IMG/VR virus record: IMGVR_UViG_3300031857_024892
Location: 62,001 to 126,000 of that record
Length of the DNA stretch: 64,000 nucleotides
Origin: a virus
Reading direction: 5' to 3' (one strand)
The position numbers and the translations under genes were made by a program. Below the pieces are notes generated by a model. That model had not been told where the DNA came from, made no database searches, and worked only from the letters and a program-made list of their open reading frames with translations. Of this stretch, positions 16,488-25,102 are shown piece after piece (the first letter of the stretch is position 1; each line of letters starts with the position of its first letter).

Positions 16488-17437
16488 TGGACATCAAGAA
16501 GATACTACAGCGTCAGAAGGAGTTCTCTAATCTCTTCTATGACTCGTCTAACTTTGACGACGACAAGCGTGAGGAGATGACAAAGTCGTTCGCTCTGGCA
16601 CTCCACGCTGAAGTGGCGGATCTCGTCAGCTCGATCAACTTCAAAGATCACCACGCAAATCGACGGACACCGGATCGGGAGAAGATCCTGTACGAGTCGA
16701 TTGACGTGATGAGGTACCTCCTGGCGATCATGAATGTGTGGGGGTATGAAGCTGATGAAGTTGAGACAGCTTTCAACGACAAGGACACCTTCCTGCACAT
16801 GCGTCATCGAGTTGAAAACGCAAAGTGGGACGGTCGTCCTGTACTAATTGTCGATGTCGATGATGTCATCGCACACTTTAGGAAGGATTACTTTGAGTGG
16901 CTTCGAGACAGTCATGACATTGATATTCCTCTTGATTATCCTGAGTACTATGCGTCCTCTCCCCTGAAGGAGCGCGGGATCAATCCAGAGGCGTCGTTCA
17001 AGGATTTCATCAGCGAGCGTCGTCTCCGTAAAATTGAGCCAATCGAAGGTGTCCGTGCAGTTCTAAAAGCAGCCCAAGAGCTAGGCTTCTGGGTGCAGTT
17101 GCTGACTGCTCGTCCTGACCAGAACTTGATCTGTCTCTACGACACCTACCACTGGATCTCTGAGATGGGCGTACCATTTGATGGCCTCGCCTTCAGCGGC
17201 GAGAAGTACAGGTGGATCGTGCAGAGCCAGTTCTACGGACACGTTGCAGCATGCATCGATGACTCACCAAAGCACGCTGCAGAGTACGCAAATCACGGTT
17301 TGCTTGTACTCTCACCTGCATTGTCTTATAATGCATCATTGGCTGGCACTTCTGGTGTCACTCGATACGAAGATCCTGATCAACTACTTCTACAACTAAT
17401 TCAAATCAAAGAGGAAATCAATGCCACAAGACACTAA
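16487..17437 (+). CDS. MazG-like domain fused to a HAD hydrolase
   Basis: 316 aa. Residues 1-110: all-alpha NTP-pyrophosphatase-like (ALALHAEVADLVSSINF; ESIDVMRYLLAIMNVWG). Residues ~118-310: HAD phosphatase with motif I D123-V-D125-D, motif II LLTARPD and motif IV ACIDDSPKHAAEYA. A two-step nucleotide clean-up (NTP to NMP to nucleoside) within one protein is a reasonable inference. TAATG-type overlap with the upstream MazG-like gene and a 17-nt overlap with the second thyX place it in a pyrimidine-nucleotide operon. Confidence 0.8.
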   Translation: MDIKKILQRQKEFSNLFYDSSNFDDDKREEMTKSFALALHAEVADLVSSINFKDHHANRRTPDREKILYESIDVMRYLLAIMNVWGYEADEVETAFNDKDTFLHMRHRVENAKWDGRPVLIVDVDDVIAHFRKDYFEWLRDSHDIDIPLDYPEYYASSPLKERGINPEASFKDFISERRLRKIEPIEGVRAVLKAAQELGFWVQLLTARPDQNLICLYDTYHWISEMGVPFDGLAFSGEKYRWIVQSQFYGHVAACIDDSPKHAAEYANHGLLVLSPALSYNASLAGTSGVTRYEDPDQLLLQLIQIKEEINATRH

Positions 17438-18371
17438 TCTCAAGCCCATCACTCTTCCTATGGCGATCCGTTTCGGCGAGGAGCCAACTACCGAGTTCGT
17501 CAACAGCCTTGATGCACTTAAGCTCGAGCTTGTTGATGCACCAGATCCCAAGTCGATCCGCCAGGCTGTCTACTGCTTCGTTAAGTCGACCTGGGCAGAC
17601 CAGCACGTTCCTTACAAGGACGCAACTGAGGCTGAGCTTAGCAAGACACTTGAGGACGTCTTCGCAGGTCGTGCGCTCCCAGCAGCGATGGAGCTGATCG
17701 GTCTCACCTTCCTCGTGGGTGGCATCGACACGCAGACTGTAACGCATCTCATCCGTCACCGTGCAGGTTCCTTCGCAGCGCAGTGCACCGGTGACCGTTG
17801 GCTTTCACACGAGCGCAGCCTTGTTCCTGGTTCCATCCAGAACAGCCCGGAGTTCTACGCTCGCTGGCAGGCACACGTCCAGGAGGCAAAGCAGCTCTAC
17901 ACGGACATGGTCGACTCCAAGCAGATCAGTCTGATGGATGCTCGTCACGTCCTTCCTAAGTGCCTCGAGACGTTCTACTACATGCGTATGAACATCCGCG
18001 ACGCATTTGGTTTCATCAAGCAACGCCAGGACAAGCAGATCCAGCCTGAGGAGGACAACATGCTTGCAGCGCTCATGGCACGCGAGATCCTTCGCGTCTT
18101 CCCTGAGGCACACGTGGCAATCAACCTCCGTGAGCCTGCCTGGCACTACATCAAGACGTTCCGGAATGGCACTGGTACGAACCTCTACTGGCCCGATGAG
18201 GACAGCGAGAAGCACCTCACCTACCACCCAGACGACACGATCTATCAGGCAACACGTGACGACATGAACGGCACAGGTGGTGGTGTCCCTCACTTCCGGA
18301 AGCTCTGGAACGAGACACTTGCTGAGATTGACACGATCGTCACCAACTACAAGAACACACGGGGCATTTAA
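17421..18371 (+). CDS. ThyX-family protein (copy 2, divergent)
   Basis: 316 aa, longer than ordinary ThyX (about 220-250). The ThyX signature is R112-H-R114 in LIRHRAGSFAAQCTGDRWL, with Cys-Thr-Gly where other family members have the Ser/x before Arg; DARHVLPKCLETFYYMRMN and FIKQRQDKQIQPEEDNMLAA are the family's second and third signatures. The N-terminal ~70 residues and the C-terminal ~80 residues are extra. It may methylate dUMP or carry out a related flavin- and folate-dependent change to a pyrimidine nucleotide. Confidence 0.85.
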   Translation: MPQDTNLKPITLPMAIRFGEEPTTEFVNSLDALKLELVDAPDPKSIRQAVYCFVKSTWADQHVPYKDATEAELSKTLEDVFAGRALPAAMELIGLTFLVGGIDTQTVTHLIRHRAGSFAAQCTGDRWLSHERSLVPGSIQNSPEFYARWQAHVQEAKQLYTDMVDSKQISLMDARHVLPKCLETFYYMRMNIRDAFGFIKQRQDKQIQPEEDNMLAALMAREILRVFPEAHVAINLREPAWHYIKTFRNGTGTNLYWPDEDSEKHLTYHPDDTIYQATRDDMNGTGGGVPHFRKLWNETLAEIDTIVTNYKNTRGI

Positions 18372-18376
18372 TACTT

Positions 18377-18412
18377 AGTTGGGCACTTTATATTAAAGAG
18401 AAGAGCCCAACT
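18377..18412 (+). promoter_or_regulatory. Stem-loop just before a fibre-like gene
   Basis: AGTTGGGC / GCCCAACT, 8-bp perfect stem with a 20-nt A/T-rich loop, ending 2 nt before the ATG at 18415. The possible ribosome-binding purines (AAGAGAAGAG) are in the loop and right arm. No T-run follows, so translational control or an mRNA-end role is more likely than termination. Confidence 0.4.
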
Positions 18413-18414
18413 GA

Positions 18415-19500
18415 ATGTCTGCAGTTAGAGTAGTAGATGAACACCTCCTGTCTCCGGTACTTGTGTATTCGGGGTCAGGAGGTGTTTTTGAGAACGAGCT
18501 TCAGCTTGATACCCAGGGTGGTATCTTAAGAGAGCAGATCGGCAGCCTGCTCGTCGTCAAGAACGACTTCGGCGTGGTTGCTGCCTTGACAGGATCGGTC
18601 TTTTCCGGTCCTGTCTCTTTTTTGTCTGGTGCAACAGGGTCGATACAAGCGCTACCCGATGGATCGCCCTTCATCAGGGGTACAAGCGGGATCAATGTCA
18701 CGTCTGGGTCAGACGGTAGCATCACGATCTCAACGTCCGGATCCTTTCTAACACTTGACACGCTGACATCAGCGTCATCTGTTACGTTCAGGGGTGACGT
18801 GTACATTGAGGGAACTCTTTACGGCGGGTCACCGCTTGATGTCGCAAGTGATATAAATGCGCTAGGAGCTGTGACATCACTAGGTGGATTGACTGGGTCG
18901 CTAACACAGTTAGCAGACGGTTCACCCTACCTCGTCGCAGGCGCAGGCATCTCGATCGTCACTGGGTCGCAGGGTCAAGTTACAATCTCTGCAACGGGCA
19001 CAGGAGGAAGTGACAGATCACAGAGCACTTCCCTAATCACAGAGCTTGTCCTCAATGAAGCTCCTGTCGGTGCAATCGACGGAACAAATGCAACTTTCAC
19101 GCTAGCTCACGCACCAACTTCTGCGTCATCTGTCATGCTGTGGCTGAACGGCCAGTTGCTCATGCAGGGTGCAGGTAATGACTTCACTGTCACATCGCAG
19201 ACGCTGACAATGAGCTTCCCGCCTCAATTGGGTGACATCCTGCTGACGATGTACACAAAGTCATCACAGGCGAAGCTCTTCGCGATGAACGAAGCTGCTA
19301 CAAAGGTGGTCACTGCGGGCGTCATCGGGTTTGAGCTGGCTAACGCTCCGTCACCGTCAACCTCCCTAATGCTCTTCTTGAACGGTCAATTGCTCACGCA
19401 GGGCAGTGACTACACACTGTCGACAAGAAGTGTGACAGTCACAAACGGCTTCATTCAAGACAGCGACGTGGTTCTTGCGACCTACTCTTATTTGAGCTGA
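18415..19500 (+). CDS. Fibre-like structural protein with internal repeats
   Basis: 361 aa, rich in Gly, Ser and Thr. It contains two copies of a DGSP-type module (LPDGSPFIRGTSGINVTSG and LADGSPYLVAGAGISIVTG, each followed by an I-T-I-S strand) common in marine phage fibre and structural proteins. The C-terminal half has two copies of an LNGQLL module (VMLWLNGQLLMQGAGNDF; LMLFLNGQLLTQGSDYTL). A related module ends the product of gene 19949. Function as a fibre, whisker or decoration protein is inferred. Confidence 0.7.
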   Translation: MSAVRVVDEHLLSPVLVYSGSGGVFENELQLDTQGGILREQIGSLLVVKNDFGVVAALTGSVFSGPVSFLSGATGSIQALPDGSPFIRGTSGINVTSGSDGSITISTSGSFLTLDTLTSASSVTFRGDVYIEGTLYGGSPLDVASDINALGAVTSLGGLTGSLTQLADGSPYLVAGAGISIVTGSQGQVTISATGTGGSDRSQSTSLITELVLNEAPVGAIDGTNATFTLAHAPTSASSVMLWLNGQLLMQGAGNDFTVTSQTLTMSFPPQLGDILLTMYTKSSQAKLFAMNEAATKVVTAGVIGFELANAPSPSTSLMLFLNGQLLTQGSDYTLSTRSVTVTNGFIQDSDVVLATYSYLS

Positions 19501-19557
19501 ATACTTGACAAGAGCTAAGCTTCGTGATATTTAGCTTTGTAGTTTACGAGGCAGGAA

Positions 19558-19776
19558 GTGACGTACACAACATCAGAGCTGGCACTAGCTGCGTATCTAA
19601 AGATGCGTGGCGTGAGGTTGATCAGCGCAGGCAAGGCACCCACAGGGAAATTTGAGTTCGTGTTCGACGATAAGACAGGGGTATGCTCAGGGCACTTCGT
19701 TGACTTCCTCAACGGTGAGTTCAGCACATACGATTCGAACCTCAAGTCGTTGAAGAAAATGATCTACTCAAAGTGA
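19558..19776 (+). CDS. DUF5659-like small protein
   Basis: 72 aa from GTG with a GAGGCAGGA upstream. Pattern LALAAYLKMRGVRLISA...KFEFVFDDKTG, an aromatic strand, then NLKSLKKMIYSK matches the small DUF5659 type (a strand-rich domain often encoded in phages and near mobile regions). Function unknown. Confidence 0.55.
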   Translation: MTYTTSELALAAYLKMRGVRLISAGKAPTGKFEFVFDDKTGVCSGHFVDFLNGEFSTYDSNLKSLKKMIYSK

Positions 19777-19837
19777 TTTTTTATTGAATGTTTTAGAATG
19801 TCAAGCATATATAGAGACAGGCGCGTAACGCAGTTTT

Positions 19838-19858
19838 TGGTGATCAGAATAATCACCA
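19838..19858 (+). promoter_or_regulatory. Short hairpin in the leader of gene 19949
   Basis: TGGTGAT / ATCACCA, 7-bp stem with a 7-nt loop, preceded by a TTTTT. Lies between gene 19558 and the terminator at 19891. Meaning unknown; could be part of a leader RNA. Confidence 0.3.
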
Positions 19859-19890
19859 GTTCAGTTTAAACAGTTAGCTGTTAGAGTTTG

Positions 19891-19925
19891 ATCCCGTAAG
19901 TGGTGTTCACGTGCGGGATTTTTTC
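19891..19925 (+). terminator. Terminator-like hairpin upstream of gene 19949
   Basis: ATCCCG / CGGGAT outer stem with partial inner pairing (GTG/CAC), followed by TTTTTTC. It ends 24 nt before the ATG at 19949, so it may end upstream transcripts or attenuate this gene. Confidence 0.65.
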
Positions 19926-19948
19926 TTGAAGATAAAGGATAAAACATC

Positions 19949-21610
19949 ATGGCAATCAAGACATACAGCGGCGCCGCAGGCGTCGAAGCCGGTCGTCCAT
20001 CAACAAAGATCCGCGCTGAGCAGGTCCATTCAGAAGACAGCTTTACCTCACTCGCCGTCGACCTCGAGGCACTCCGTGGCCAGGTCAAGGACATCATCGG
20101 CGCAGCTGACTACAAGGAAGAGATCACAGGCGAGTACGCCAAGGTCCAGATCGTGGACCTCGCCGCTCACCTCGATGCATCAGGCGCATCCTCACTCAGC
20201 GTGAAGCAGGCCGCAAACGTTGTCGGTGCTTTCTCAGTCAACACTGACAAGTTCAGCGTTGCTGCAGCAACAGGTAACACTCTTGTCGCAGGCACTCTCG
20301 GCGTCACCGGCAAGGCTGACTTCGCAGGCATCGTCGACGTCGCAACCACACTCTCAGCATCTGAGATCAAGATCGACGGTGACGTGGCACAGCGTCTTTA
20401 CCTCGTCGGCGCTAGCGGCCAGATCGAGGACGAAGCCAAGCTCGTCTTCGACGGATCAGAGCTCGCAGTAACTGGTGACTTTGCAGCAGTCAGCGGCTCC
20501 TTCAGCGGCGACGTCGCAATGGGCGACCTCGGTGCAGTGAACGGTGCCTTCTCTGGCAACCTCACTGTCACGGGCGACCTCACCATCAACGGCACAACGA
20601 CCACAATCAACTCGACAGTCGTGTCGATCGATGACAAGTCATTCGTGCTCGCACAGGGCGCAGCCGGTGTTGCTCTCGATGGCGCAGGTATCTACGTCTC
20701 TAGCGACTCTGCACCCGATGCAGCAATTGCATGGAGCAACACCAACAGCAAGTGGACAGCATCCACTAAGCTTGCTTCACCCGCAATGCAGGTCACAGGC
20801 CTCAGCTCAGCACCCCTTGCCGTTGACGGCTCTGGCAATCTCGCCGAGATGGATTTCAGCTCCTGGCTCCTGGGCACAGCTAACCAGGTGTCTGTTACTC
20901 CGAGCGGAACAGACAACCACGGTGTGACACTCAGCCTCCCCCAGAGCATCCACACCGATGCAGACGTCGAGTTCGATAGCCTCAAGCTCGGCGACAACGT
21001 TGCTGACGCAGGCAAGGCTCTCAAGATCGGCGCCGCAGGAGAGGTGATCGCTGCAGCTTGGAACGAGTTCGTTGCAATCGAGTCCAACGTCGGTCTCGAG
21101 CTCGTCCAGAACGGCTTCAAGGCAGAGATCGGTCTTGCTCAGGACATCCGCTCTTCCGCAACGATTCGGTTCGCTCGCGTTGAGCTCGACGGCGCCGACA
21201 ACTACGTCGACTCCAGCGCAGACGGCCTCGTCCTCCGCGCCACCGCCGCAGGCGACTCCATCGTCTTCGAGTACGACGCAGGCAAGACCATCTCGCTCGG
21301 CACAGCCGCTCTCTCCGGCTTCACAGCCACAGACATCATGGGCGCTCTCAACGAGCTCAAGGCAGCAGCCTCAGCAGCTTCTAAGAAGGCCGTCTACACT
21401 GTCGCAGGCTCAGCCGTTGCATCAGGCACAGACATCAAGGCATCACTCAGCACCGACTTCCTCGCCGAGCTCACCGGACAGAACTCACTCGTGTTCGTCA
21501 ACGGTATGCTCATGCTGGCTGGCGGCGCTGACTACACGCTCGCCGGTGGCGCGCTCTCGTTTACCTTCGCCCTCCAGGTTGGTGACGTGGTCGTCGTCCA
21601 GAAGGCCTGA
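19949..21610 (+). CDS. Tail-fibre/virion structural protein
   Basis: 553 aa, rich in Ala, Ser, Gly and Val with few aromatic residues. Repeating beta segments with the marker GDLTINGTTTTINSTVVSID, then a FVLAQGAAGVALDGAGIYV segment, IAWSNTNSKW; this motif set occurs in structural proteins of many marine phages. The C-terminus (LVFVNGMLMLAGGADYTLAG) resembles the LNGQLL modules of gene 18415. Codon use is strongly C-ending, suggesting high expression. It has hairpins in front and a strong terminator behind, i.e. it is an isolated transcription unit, as is usual for abundant virion proteins. Confidence 0.75.
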   Translation: MAIKTYSGAAGVEAGRPSTKIRAEQVHSEDSFTSLAVDLEALRGQVKDIIGAADYKEEITGEYAKVQIVDLAAHLDASGASSLSVKQAANVVGAFSVNTDKFSVAAATGNTLVAGTLGVTGKADFAGIVDVATTLSASEIKIDGDVAQRLYLVGASGQIEDEAKLVFDGSELAVTGDFAAVSGSFSGDVAMGDLGAVNGAFSGNLTVTGDLTINGTTTTINSTVVSIDDKSFVLAQGAAGVALDGAGIYVSSDSAPDAAIAWSNTNSKWTASTKLASPAMQVTGLSSAPLAVDGSGNLAEMDFSSWLLGTANQVSVTPSGTDNHGVTLSLPQSIHTDADVEFDSLKLGDNVADAGKALKIGAAGEVIAAAWNEFVAIESNVGLELVQNGFKAEIGLAQDIRSSATIRFARVELDGADNYVDSSADGLVLRATAAGDSIVFEYDAGKTISLGTAALSGFTATDIMGALNELKAAASAASKKAVYTVAGSAVASGTDIKASLSTDFLAELTGQNSLVFVNGMLMLAGGADYTLAGGALSFTFALQVGDVVVVQKA

Positions 21611-21648
21611 TAGAGCAAACGCTTCGGCAGATCTAATCTGCTAAAGCT

Positions 21649-21678
21649 GGGGCGGGATCTCTTGATCCCGCCCCTTTT
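21649..21678 (+). terminator. Strong rho-independent terminator
   Basis: Perfect 11-bp GC-rich stem GGGGCGGGATC / GATCCCGCCCC with a TCTT loop, followed by TTTT. It closes the transcription unit of gene 19949. Confidence 0.9.
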
Positions 21679-21738
21679 GCATTATTACTGCATGGCACCG
21701 CTATTTAACTCAATCTTGCACAAGAATATACTTCAACT

Positions 21739-22227
21739 ATGTCTGATGAGATAATCAAGAATATCTTTAGAACTGCTTCTGCAGATGTTCAAAATCGAAT
21801 TGTTAGTTTAGGAAATGATGCAAAAGAGAAGTTGGCTGGGCTTGTTGCACGTGATAAGCACTACGGCGAATTTACTCAATTTCTTAGAACGTCACTGGCA
21901 GACATCATAGCAAGAGGACGCCAGCAAGAGACAGTCAGCAGGGAGTTCTATGAAAAAGAGATGTCTGATCTCATGTTGAAGGTCAACAAGATCATTACTG
22001 AGATCAAGGAAGAGGCACTGAAGCAGCAGGGCGCTTCATATGCATATGAGATCGCTGCTGACCAGTTTCAAAGCTTACCTGCCACACTTGACGTCGAGCT
22101 CTCCAAAGCAAGAGATCTGCAGACACGCGCCGCTGCAGGTGAGCTAGGAAAGCGTAGAAAGCCCGGTGAAAGGCCCGACAAGCTGAAGGACATCCGCAAC
22201 TACGTCGAGAAGCCCGAGGATAAGTAA
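21739..22227 (+). CDS. Hypothetical coiled-coil protein
   Basis: 162 aa. Helical throughout, with charged heptad-like stretches around residues 55-100 and a basic C-terminal tail (GELGKRRKPGERPDKLKD). No known family. First gene after a strong terminator, so it probably has its own promoter in the 60 nt before it, but I could not define one. Followed closely by three structural-looking genes. Confidence 0.6.
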   Translation: MSDEIIKNIFRTASADVQNRIVSLGNDAKEKLAGLVARDKHYGEFTQFLRTSLADIIARGRQQETVSREFYEKEMSDLMLKVNKIITEIKEEALKQQGASYAYEIAADQFQSLPATLDVELSKARDLQTRAAAGELGKRRKPGERPDKLKDIRNYVEKPEDK

Positions 22228-22232
22228 GCTGC

Positions 22233-22718
22233 ATGCCCCTCACAGTCGTCAAGTCAGCAAACTTTGGTAAGACACGCGGCGGATTAGCAACTGTCGGTTA
22301 CACTCTGTACAACGCAGCAGGCGCGGAAGTTGCAGCTCGCAGCACGGTGGGTGTCCACGAGGTGGGAACGGGCACAGGGATCTACGCCGCGTCAGTCACA
22401 TTTCCAGACAGTTTTGCAGGTTCCGTGCTCTGGGACACAGGCCAGGGTGGAGACACAGTTTACGCATCTGAGGATCAGAACTTTGCTGACTCAGCTGCCT
22501 CCTTGACCACCGACCTCACGTCGATCAAAACATCGATCGATGCAGATCTCACGTTCGTCAAGGATATGATCGGCGGGCGCTGGAAGATCGATCACGAGAA
22601 CTTTCAGATGATCTTCTACAAGCACGACAACTCGACTGAGGTCGCGCGGTTTGACCTCCGCGACAAGAACGACGATCCTAGCTACTTGTCCGTGTTCCAT
22701 CGTAATAGAGTGACTTGA
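22233..22718 (+). CDS. Phage structural protein with GGRWKI-type C-terminus
   Basis: 161 aa. The N-terminal half is a beta domain (VGYTLYNAAGAEVAARSTVG...GIYAASVTFPDSF) resembling small fibre or adhesin-tip domains. The C-terminal module GGRWKIDHENFQMIFYKHDN then FDLRDKND is one I associate with phage particle proteins of unknown role. Begins 5 nt after the coiled-coil gene. Confidence 0.6.
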   Translation: MPLTVVKSANFGKTRGGLATVGYTLYNAAGAEVAARSTVGVHEVGTGTGIYAASVTFPDSFAGSVLWDTGQGGDTVYASEDQNFADSAASLTTDLTSIKTSIDADLTFVKDMIGGRWKIDHENFQMIFYKHDNSTEVARFDLRDKNDDPSYLSVFHRNRVT

Positions 22719-22719
22719 T

Positions 22720-23097
22720 ATGTCACAGATGGTTCCGCTTGGTAACCCACTCATCGTGACAATGGGCATGGGTCAAGAAGGCCTGCTGGAGCCTGCGATG
22801 GCTGCGGCTGGAACTATTGAGTACTTTATCATCGTCGATGCTGTCAAGAAGGCACTGCGTGGTGATGGTGCTGAACCTCTTCTCGATGACGACATCAACG
22901 TCTACAAGATCATCGCACTGCTTACAGAAGTCAATCGTCAGCCGCTTGCTAATCCCTTGTATAACAAGATGACACGCTTGATCATCGAGAAGAAGGTGCA
23001 GATCGACGCCGAGCTTGTCGAGCAGAAAGCACGAAAGAGCGAACCGTACAGGATAGTTATAGGGGAGCACCGCATCATAAGAGAGACAGATGAGTGA
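22720..23097 (+). CDS. Hypothetical protein
   Basis: 125 aa, 1 nt after the previous stop. A hydrophobic, Met/Gly-rich N-terminus (PLIVTMGMGQEGLLEPAMAA) and a charged helical C-terminus. Overlaps the next gene by 8 nt. Its place among structural genes suggests a virion or assembly role; no family recognised. Confidence 0.6.
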   Translation: MSQMVPLGNPLIVTMGMGQEGLLEPAMAAAGTIEYFIIVDAVKKALRGDGAEPLLDDDINVYKIIALLTEVNRQPLANPLYNKMTRLIIEKKVQIDAELVEQKARKSEPYRIVIGEHRIIRETDE

Positions 23098-23614
23098 TAT
23101 AGCACTTTACCTCGACCAGGACAATGAACTCCGCTTTAACGTGGCGATAGAGGGATCAAAGCCCGGCGCGCCCAAGTACCGCCTTGTTTTTGAGGGTAAG
23201 AACTTTTCTTACACCTTCAGTGGCCAGCAGACGGCGCCTGGCGAGGTGTCCTTCACGATCCCGACCATGAAGAACCTCATCAAGGAGGGCGCTTACCACG
23301 CTGACCTCGAGGTAATGATCGATGACCGCTACTTTACACCCTTGTCGTTCGACGCGACGTTTGAGGAATCAGTTAAAGTTAGAGCTGAGGCAGTGACCCG
23401 AACCGTGCAGAAGAAGCCGGCCGTCACAGCTTCTATCGTCACAGCACGTGCTCCTGAGACAGCACGCCCCGTGCTTGAGTCAGCAACCCGCCCCGCCGCA
23501 CCACGCCCACAGCAGAAGGTCGCAGCTCGGGAGGATGACTTCATCGCCGAGGTTGATGGTCGCAAGATCACGGCTGATGACCTTCGTAGCTTGCTTAGAT
23601 CCACCAGGAGGTAA
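23090..23614 (+). CDS. Hypothetical protein, possible head/core protein
   Basis: 174 aa in two parts: a beta-rich domain to about residue 95 (YRLVFEGKNFSYTFSGQQTA ... DRYFTPLSFDATF), and an Ala/Pro/Arg-rich linker leading to a short acidic-basic helix (EVDGRKITADDLRSLLRSTRR). The arrangement would fit a core or scaffold-type protein. Function not established. Confidence 0.55.
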   Translation: MSDIALYLDQDNELRFNVAIEGSKPGAPKYRLVFEGKNFSYTFSGQQTAPGEVSFTIPTMKNLIKEGAYHADLEVMIDDRYFTPLSFDATFEESVKVRAEAVTRTVQKKPAVTASIVTARAPETARPVLESATRPAAPRPQQKVAAREDDFIAEVDGRKITADDLRSLLRSTRR

Positions 23615-23616
23615 AG

Positions 23617-23862
23617 ATGTTATCAGCATTATTCGCAGTCGTCGGTAGTTACGTTGCCGTCGCCGGTGTGCTCGTCGCCAAGCGTGCATTGAAGATCACT
23701 GATCTGCACGAAGAGTACACGTTCATCCGCTCACGTGAGCAGAAGTCACACATCAGAGCCTATGCGATTGTATTGAAGGGCGGCTTCAAGAGCGATCTGC
23801 TCTGGATCAAACACCTTCCTAGCAAGGTCAAGACAGCACTCGCCTGGTTGAAGCCAGAGTAG
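23617..23862 (+). CDS. Small single-pass membrane protein
   Basis: 81 aa. One N-terminal transmembrane segment (LSALFAVVGSYVAVAGVLVA) followed by a basic, partly amphipathic cytoplasmic-type tail. Good GGAGG before the ATG. Function unknown. Confidence 0.6.
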   Translation: MLSALFAVVGSYVAVAGVLVAKRALKITDLHEEYTFIRSREQKSHIRAYAIVLKGGFKSDLLWIKHLPSKVKTALAWLKPE

Positions 23863-23866
23863 TTCC

Positions 23867-24568
23867 ATGAGCCGCGAGCTTCAGCGCGCGACGCTCTTCT
23901 TTAAGTACATTAGAGAAGAGCACGCTCACCACATCGAGATGCTTGAGCGCGGAAAGCAGCAGCTACTTGAAGCCCTGAAGTACGTGAAGGTTGATCCAAA
24001 TGCTCAGCCTCGCCAGCAAAATCAGCAACAGAGCACACCACCCCAGCAGCAGCCTGCTGAGCCAGAGAAACCTCCTGTGCCCGACGATGTTGCTGCAGAC
24101 GTCAAGAAGCTCTACAAGAAGATCGTCCAGGAGACACATCCCGACAAGTTGGCACAGTCAGATCACGGTCAAAAAGAGCGCGAGAAGCGCGTCAAGCTGT
24201 ACATGGACGCCGTCAAGGCATTTCAAGCATCAGACAGGGACAACCTTGTGGAGATCGCGCTTGACCTCGAACTTGACACAGGCCTCGAGGTTGAGAAGAT
24301 CGTTGCATCCCTTCTGACACGCAGCAAGGCACTCGAGCTCCAGATCCAACAGGTCAAGGGTTCAGTCGAGTGGCTGTGGATGCACTCTGACGAAGCAAAA
24401 CGCGTCGAGGTGATCAAGGAACTGTGCAGGCGAAATGGCTGGCTCTACGTCACAGATGAGCAGATCGTTGAGAGTGTCAGATACGCGTCCGGGATGCATC
24501 CAGGCACTAGAGAAGATGTCCGAGCAAGAGCACGCAAGATGATGCAGGAACGGCGCAGGATTACTTGA
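23867..24568 (+). CDS. J-domain (DnaJ-like) protein
   Basis: 233 aa. The N-terminal helical segment (1-45) is followed by a Gln/Pro-rich linker and a J-domain at about 75-130 with the HPD motif at H91-P92-D93 (VKKLYKKIVQETHPDKL, then KLYMDAVKAFQAS). J-domains stimulate Hsp70 ATPase, so it may redirect host DnaK. The C-terminal 90 residues are helical and unknown. It belongs with the window's GroEL, Hsp20 and ClpP-like genes as folding or proteolysis helpers. Confidence 0.82.
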   Translation: MSRELQRATLFFKYIREEHAHHIEMLERGKQQLLEALKYVKVDPNAQPRQQNQQQSTPPQQQPAEPEKPPVPDDVAADVKKLYKKIVQETHPDKLAQSDHGQKEREKRVKLYMDAVKAFQASDRDNLVEIALDLELDTGLEVEKIVASLLTRSKALELQIQQVKGSVEWLWMHSDEAKRVEVIKELCRRNGWLYVTDEQIVESVRYASGMHPGTREDVRARARKMMQERRRIT

Positions 24569-24593
24569 ACACCGCACCGGGCGCATGTAGTAT
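24565..24593 (+). promoter_or_regulatory. Sigma70-like promoter candidate
   Basis: TTGAAC (24565-24570), 17-nt spacer, TAGTAT (24588-24593) with TG just before it. It lies in the tail of the J-domain gene and would serve the deoxyribosyltransferase gene at 24611. The -35 box and spacing match the candidate at 42090. Confidence 0.5.
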
Positions 24594-24610
24594 TGCTTAG
24601 AGGCAATAAC

Positions 24611-25054
24611 ATGAACAACGTCTATATCGCAAGTGGTTGGTTTTCTCCAGAGTGGCTCCAGGAAGTTGAGGACATTAAGACTGTCCTCGAGGATCTCAAA
24701 CTCGATTACTTCTCTCCCAAGGATTATGCGATCGCTGAGGCAACTGCAAGCAACGACACGCAGAAGCAGATCTTTGATGGCAACGTCAAACACCTTGACA
24801 TCTGTGATTGGATGATCTGCAACACCCGCAACAAGGACATGGGTTCAATCTGGGAGGCAGGCTATTTCTACGCTCGCAACAAGCCCATCGTCTACTTCTG
24901 CGCTGGCCTTCCACCCGGTGCCAAGTTCAATCTCATGCTGTCAGCAAGCGGCGTCGCTGTCTGCACTTCTCTCGATGATCTCCGTGAGTACCTGACACAC
25001 TGCAAGCGTGAAGGTAAGCTGATCACTCGCAACTACAGCGGTTTGATCGAGTAA
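24611..25054 (+). CDS. Nucleoside 2-deoxyribosyltransferase family protein
   Basis: 147 aa from the ATG at 24611 after TTAGAGGCA. Family pattern: YIASGWFSPEW at the start, LDICDWMICNTRNKDMGSIW and WEAGYFYARNKPIVYF, where the Glu is the usual catalytic residue of the family. These enzymes cleave or exchange the base of deoxynucleosides or dNMPs. It fits the nucleotide-salvage theme of the region. Confidence 0.8.
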   Translation: MNNVYIASGWFSPEWLQEVEDIKTVLEDLKLDYFSPKDYAIAEATASNDTQKQIFDGNVKHLDICDWMICNTRNKDMGSIWEAGYFYARNKPIVYFCAGLPPGAKFNLMLSASGVAVCTSLDDLREYLTHCKREGKLITRNYSGLIE

Positions 25055-25102
25055 TGAGGATATTGTGCGCTCCTGGTGGATAGTTATCTGCTAGGAGCGC
25101 AC

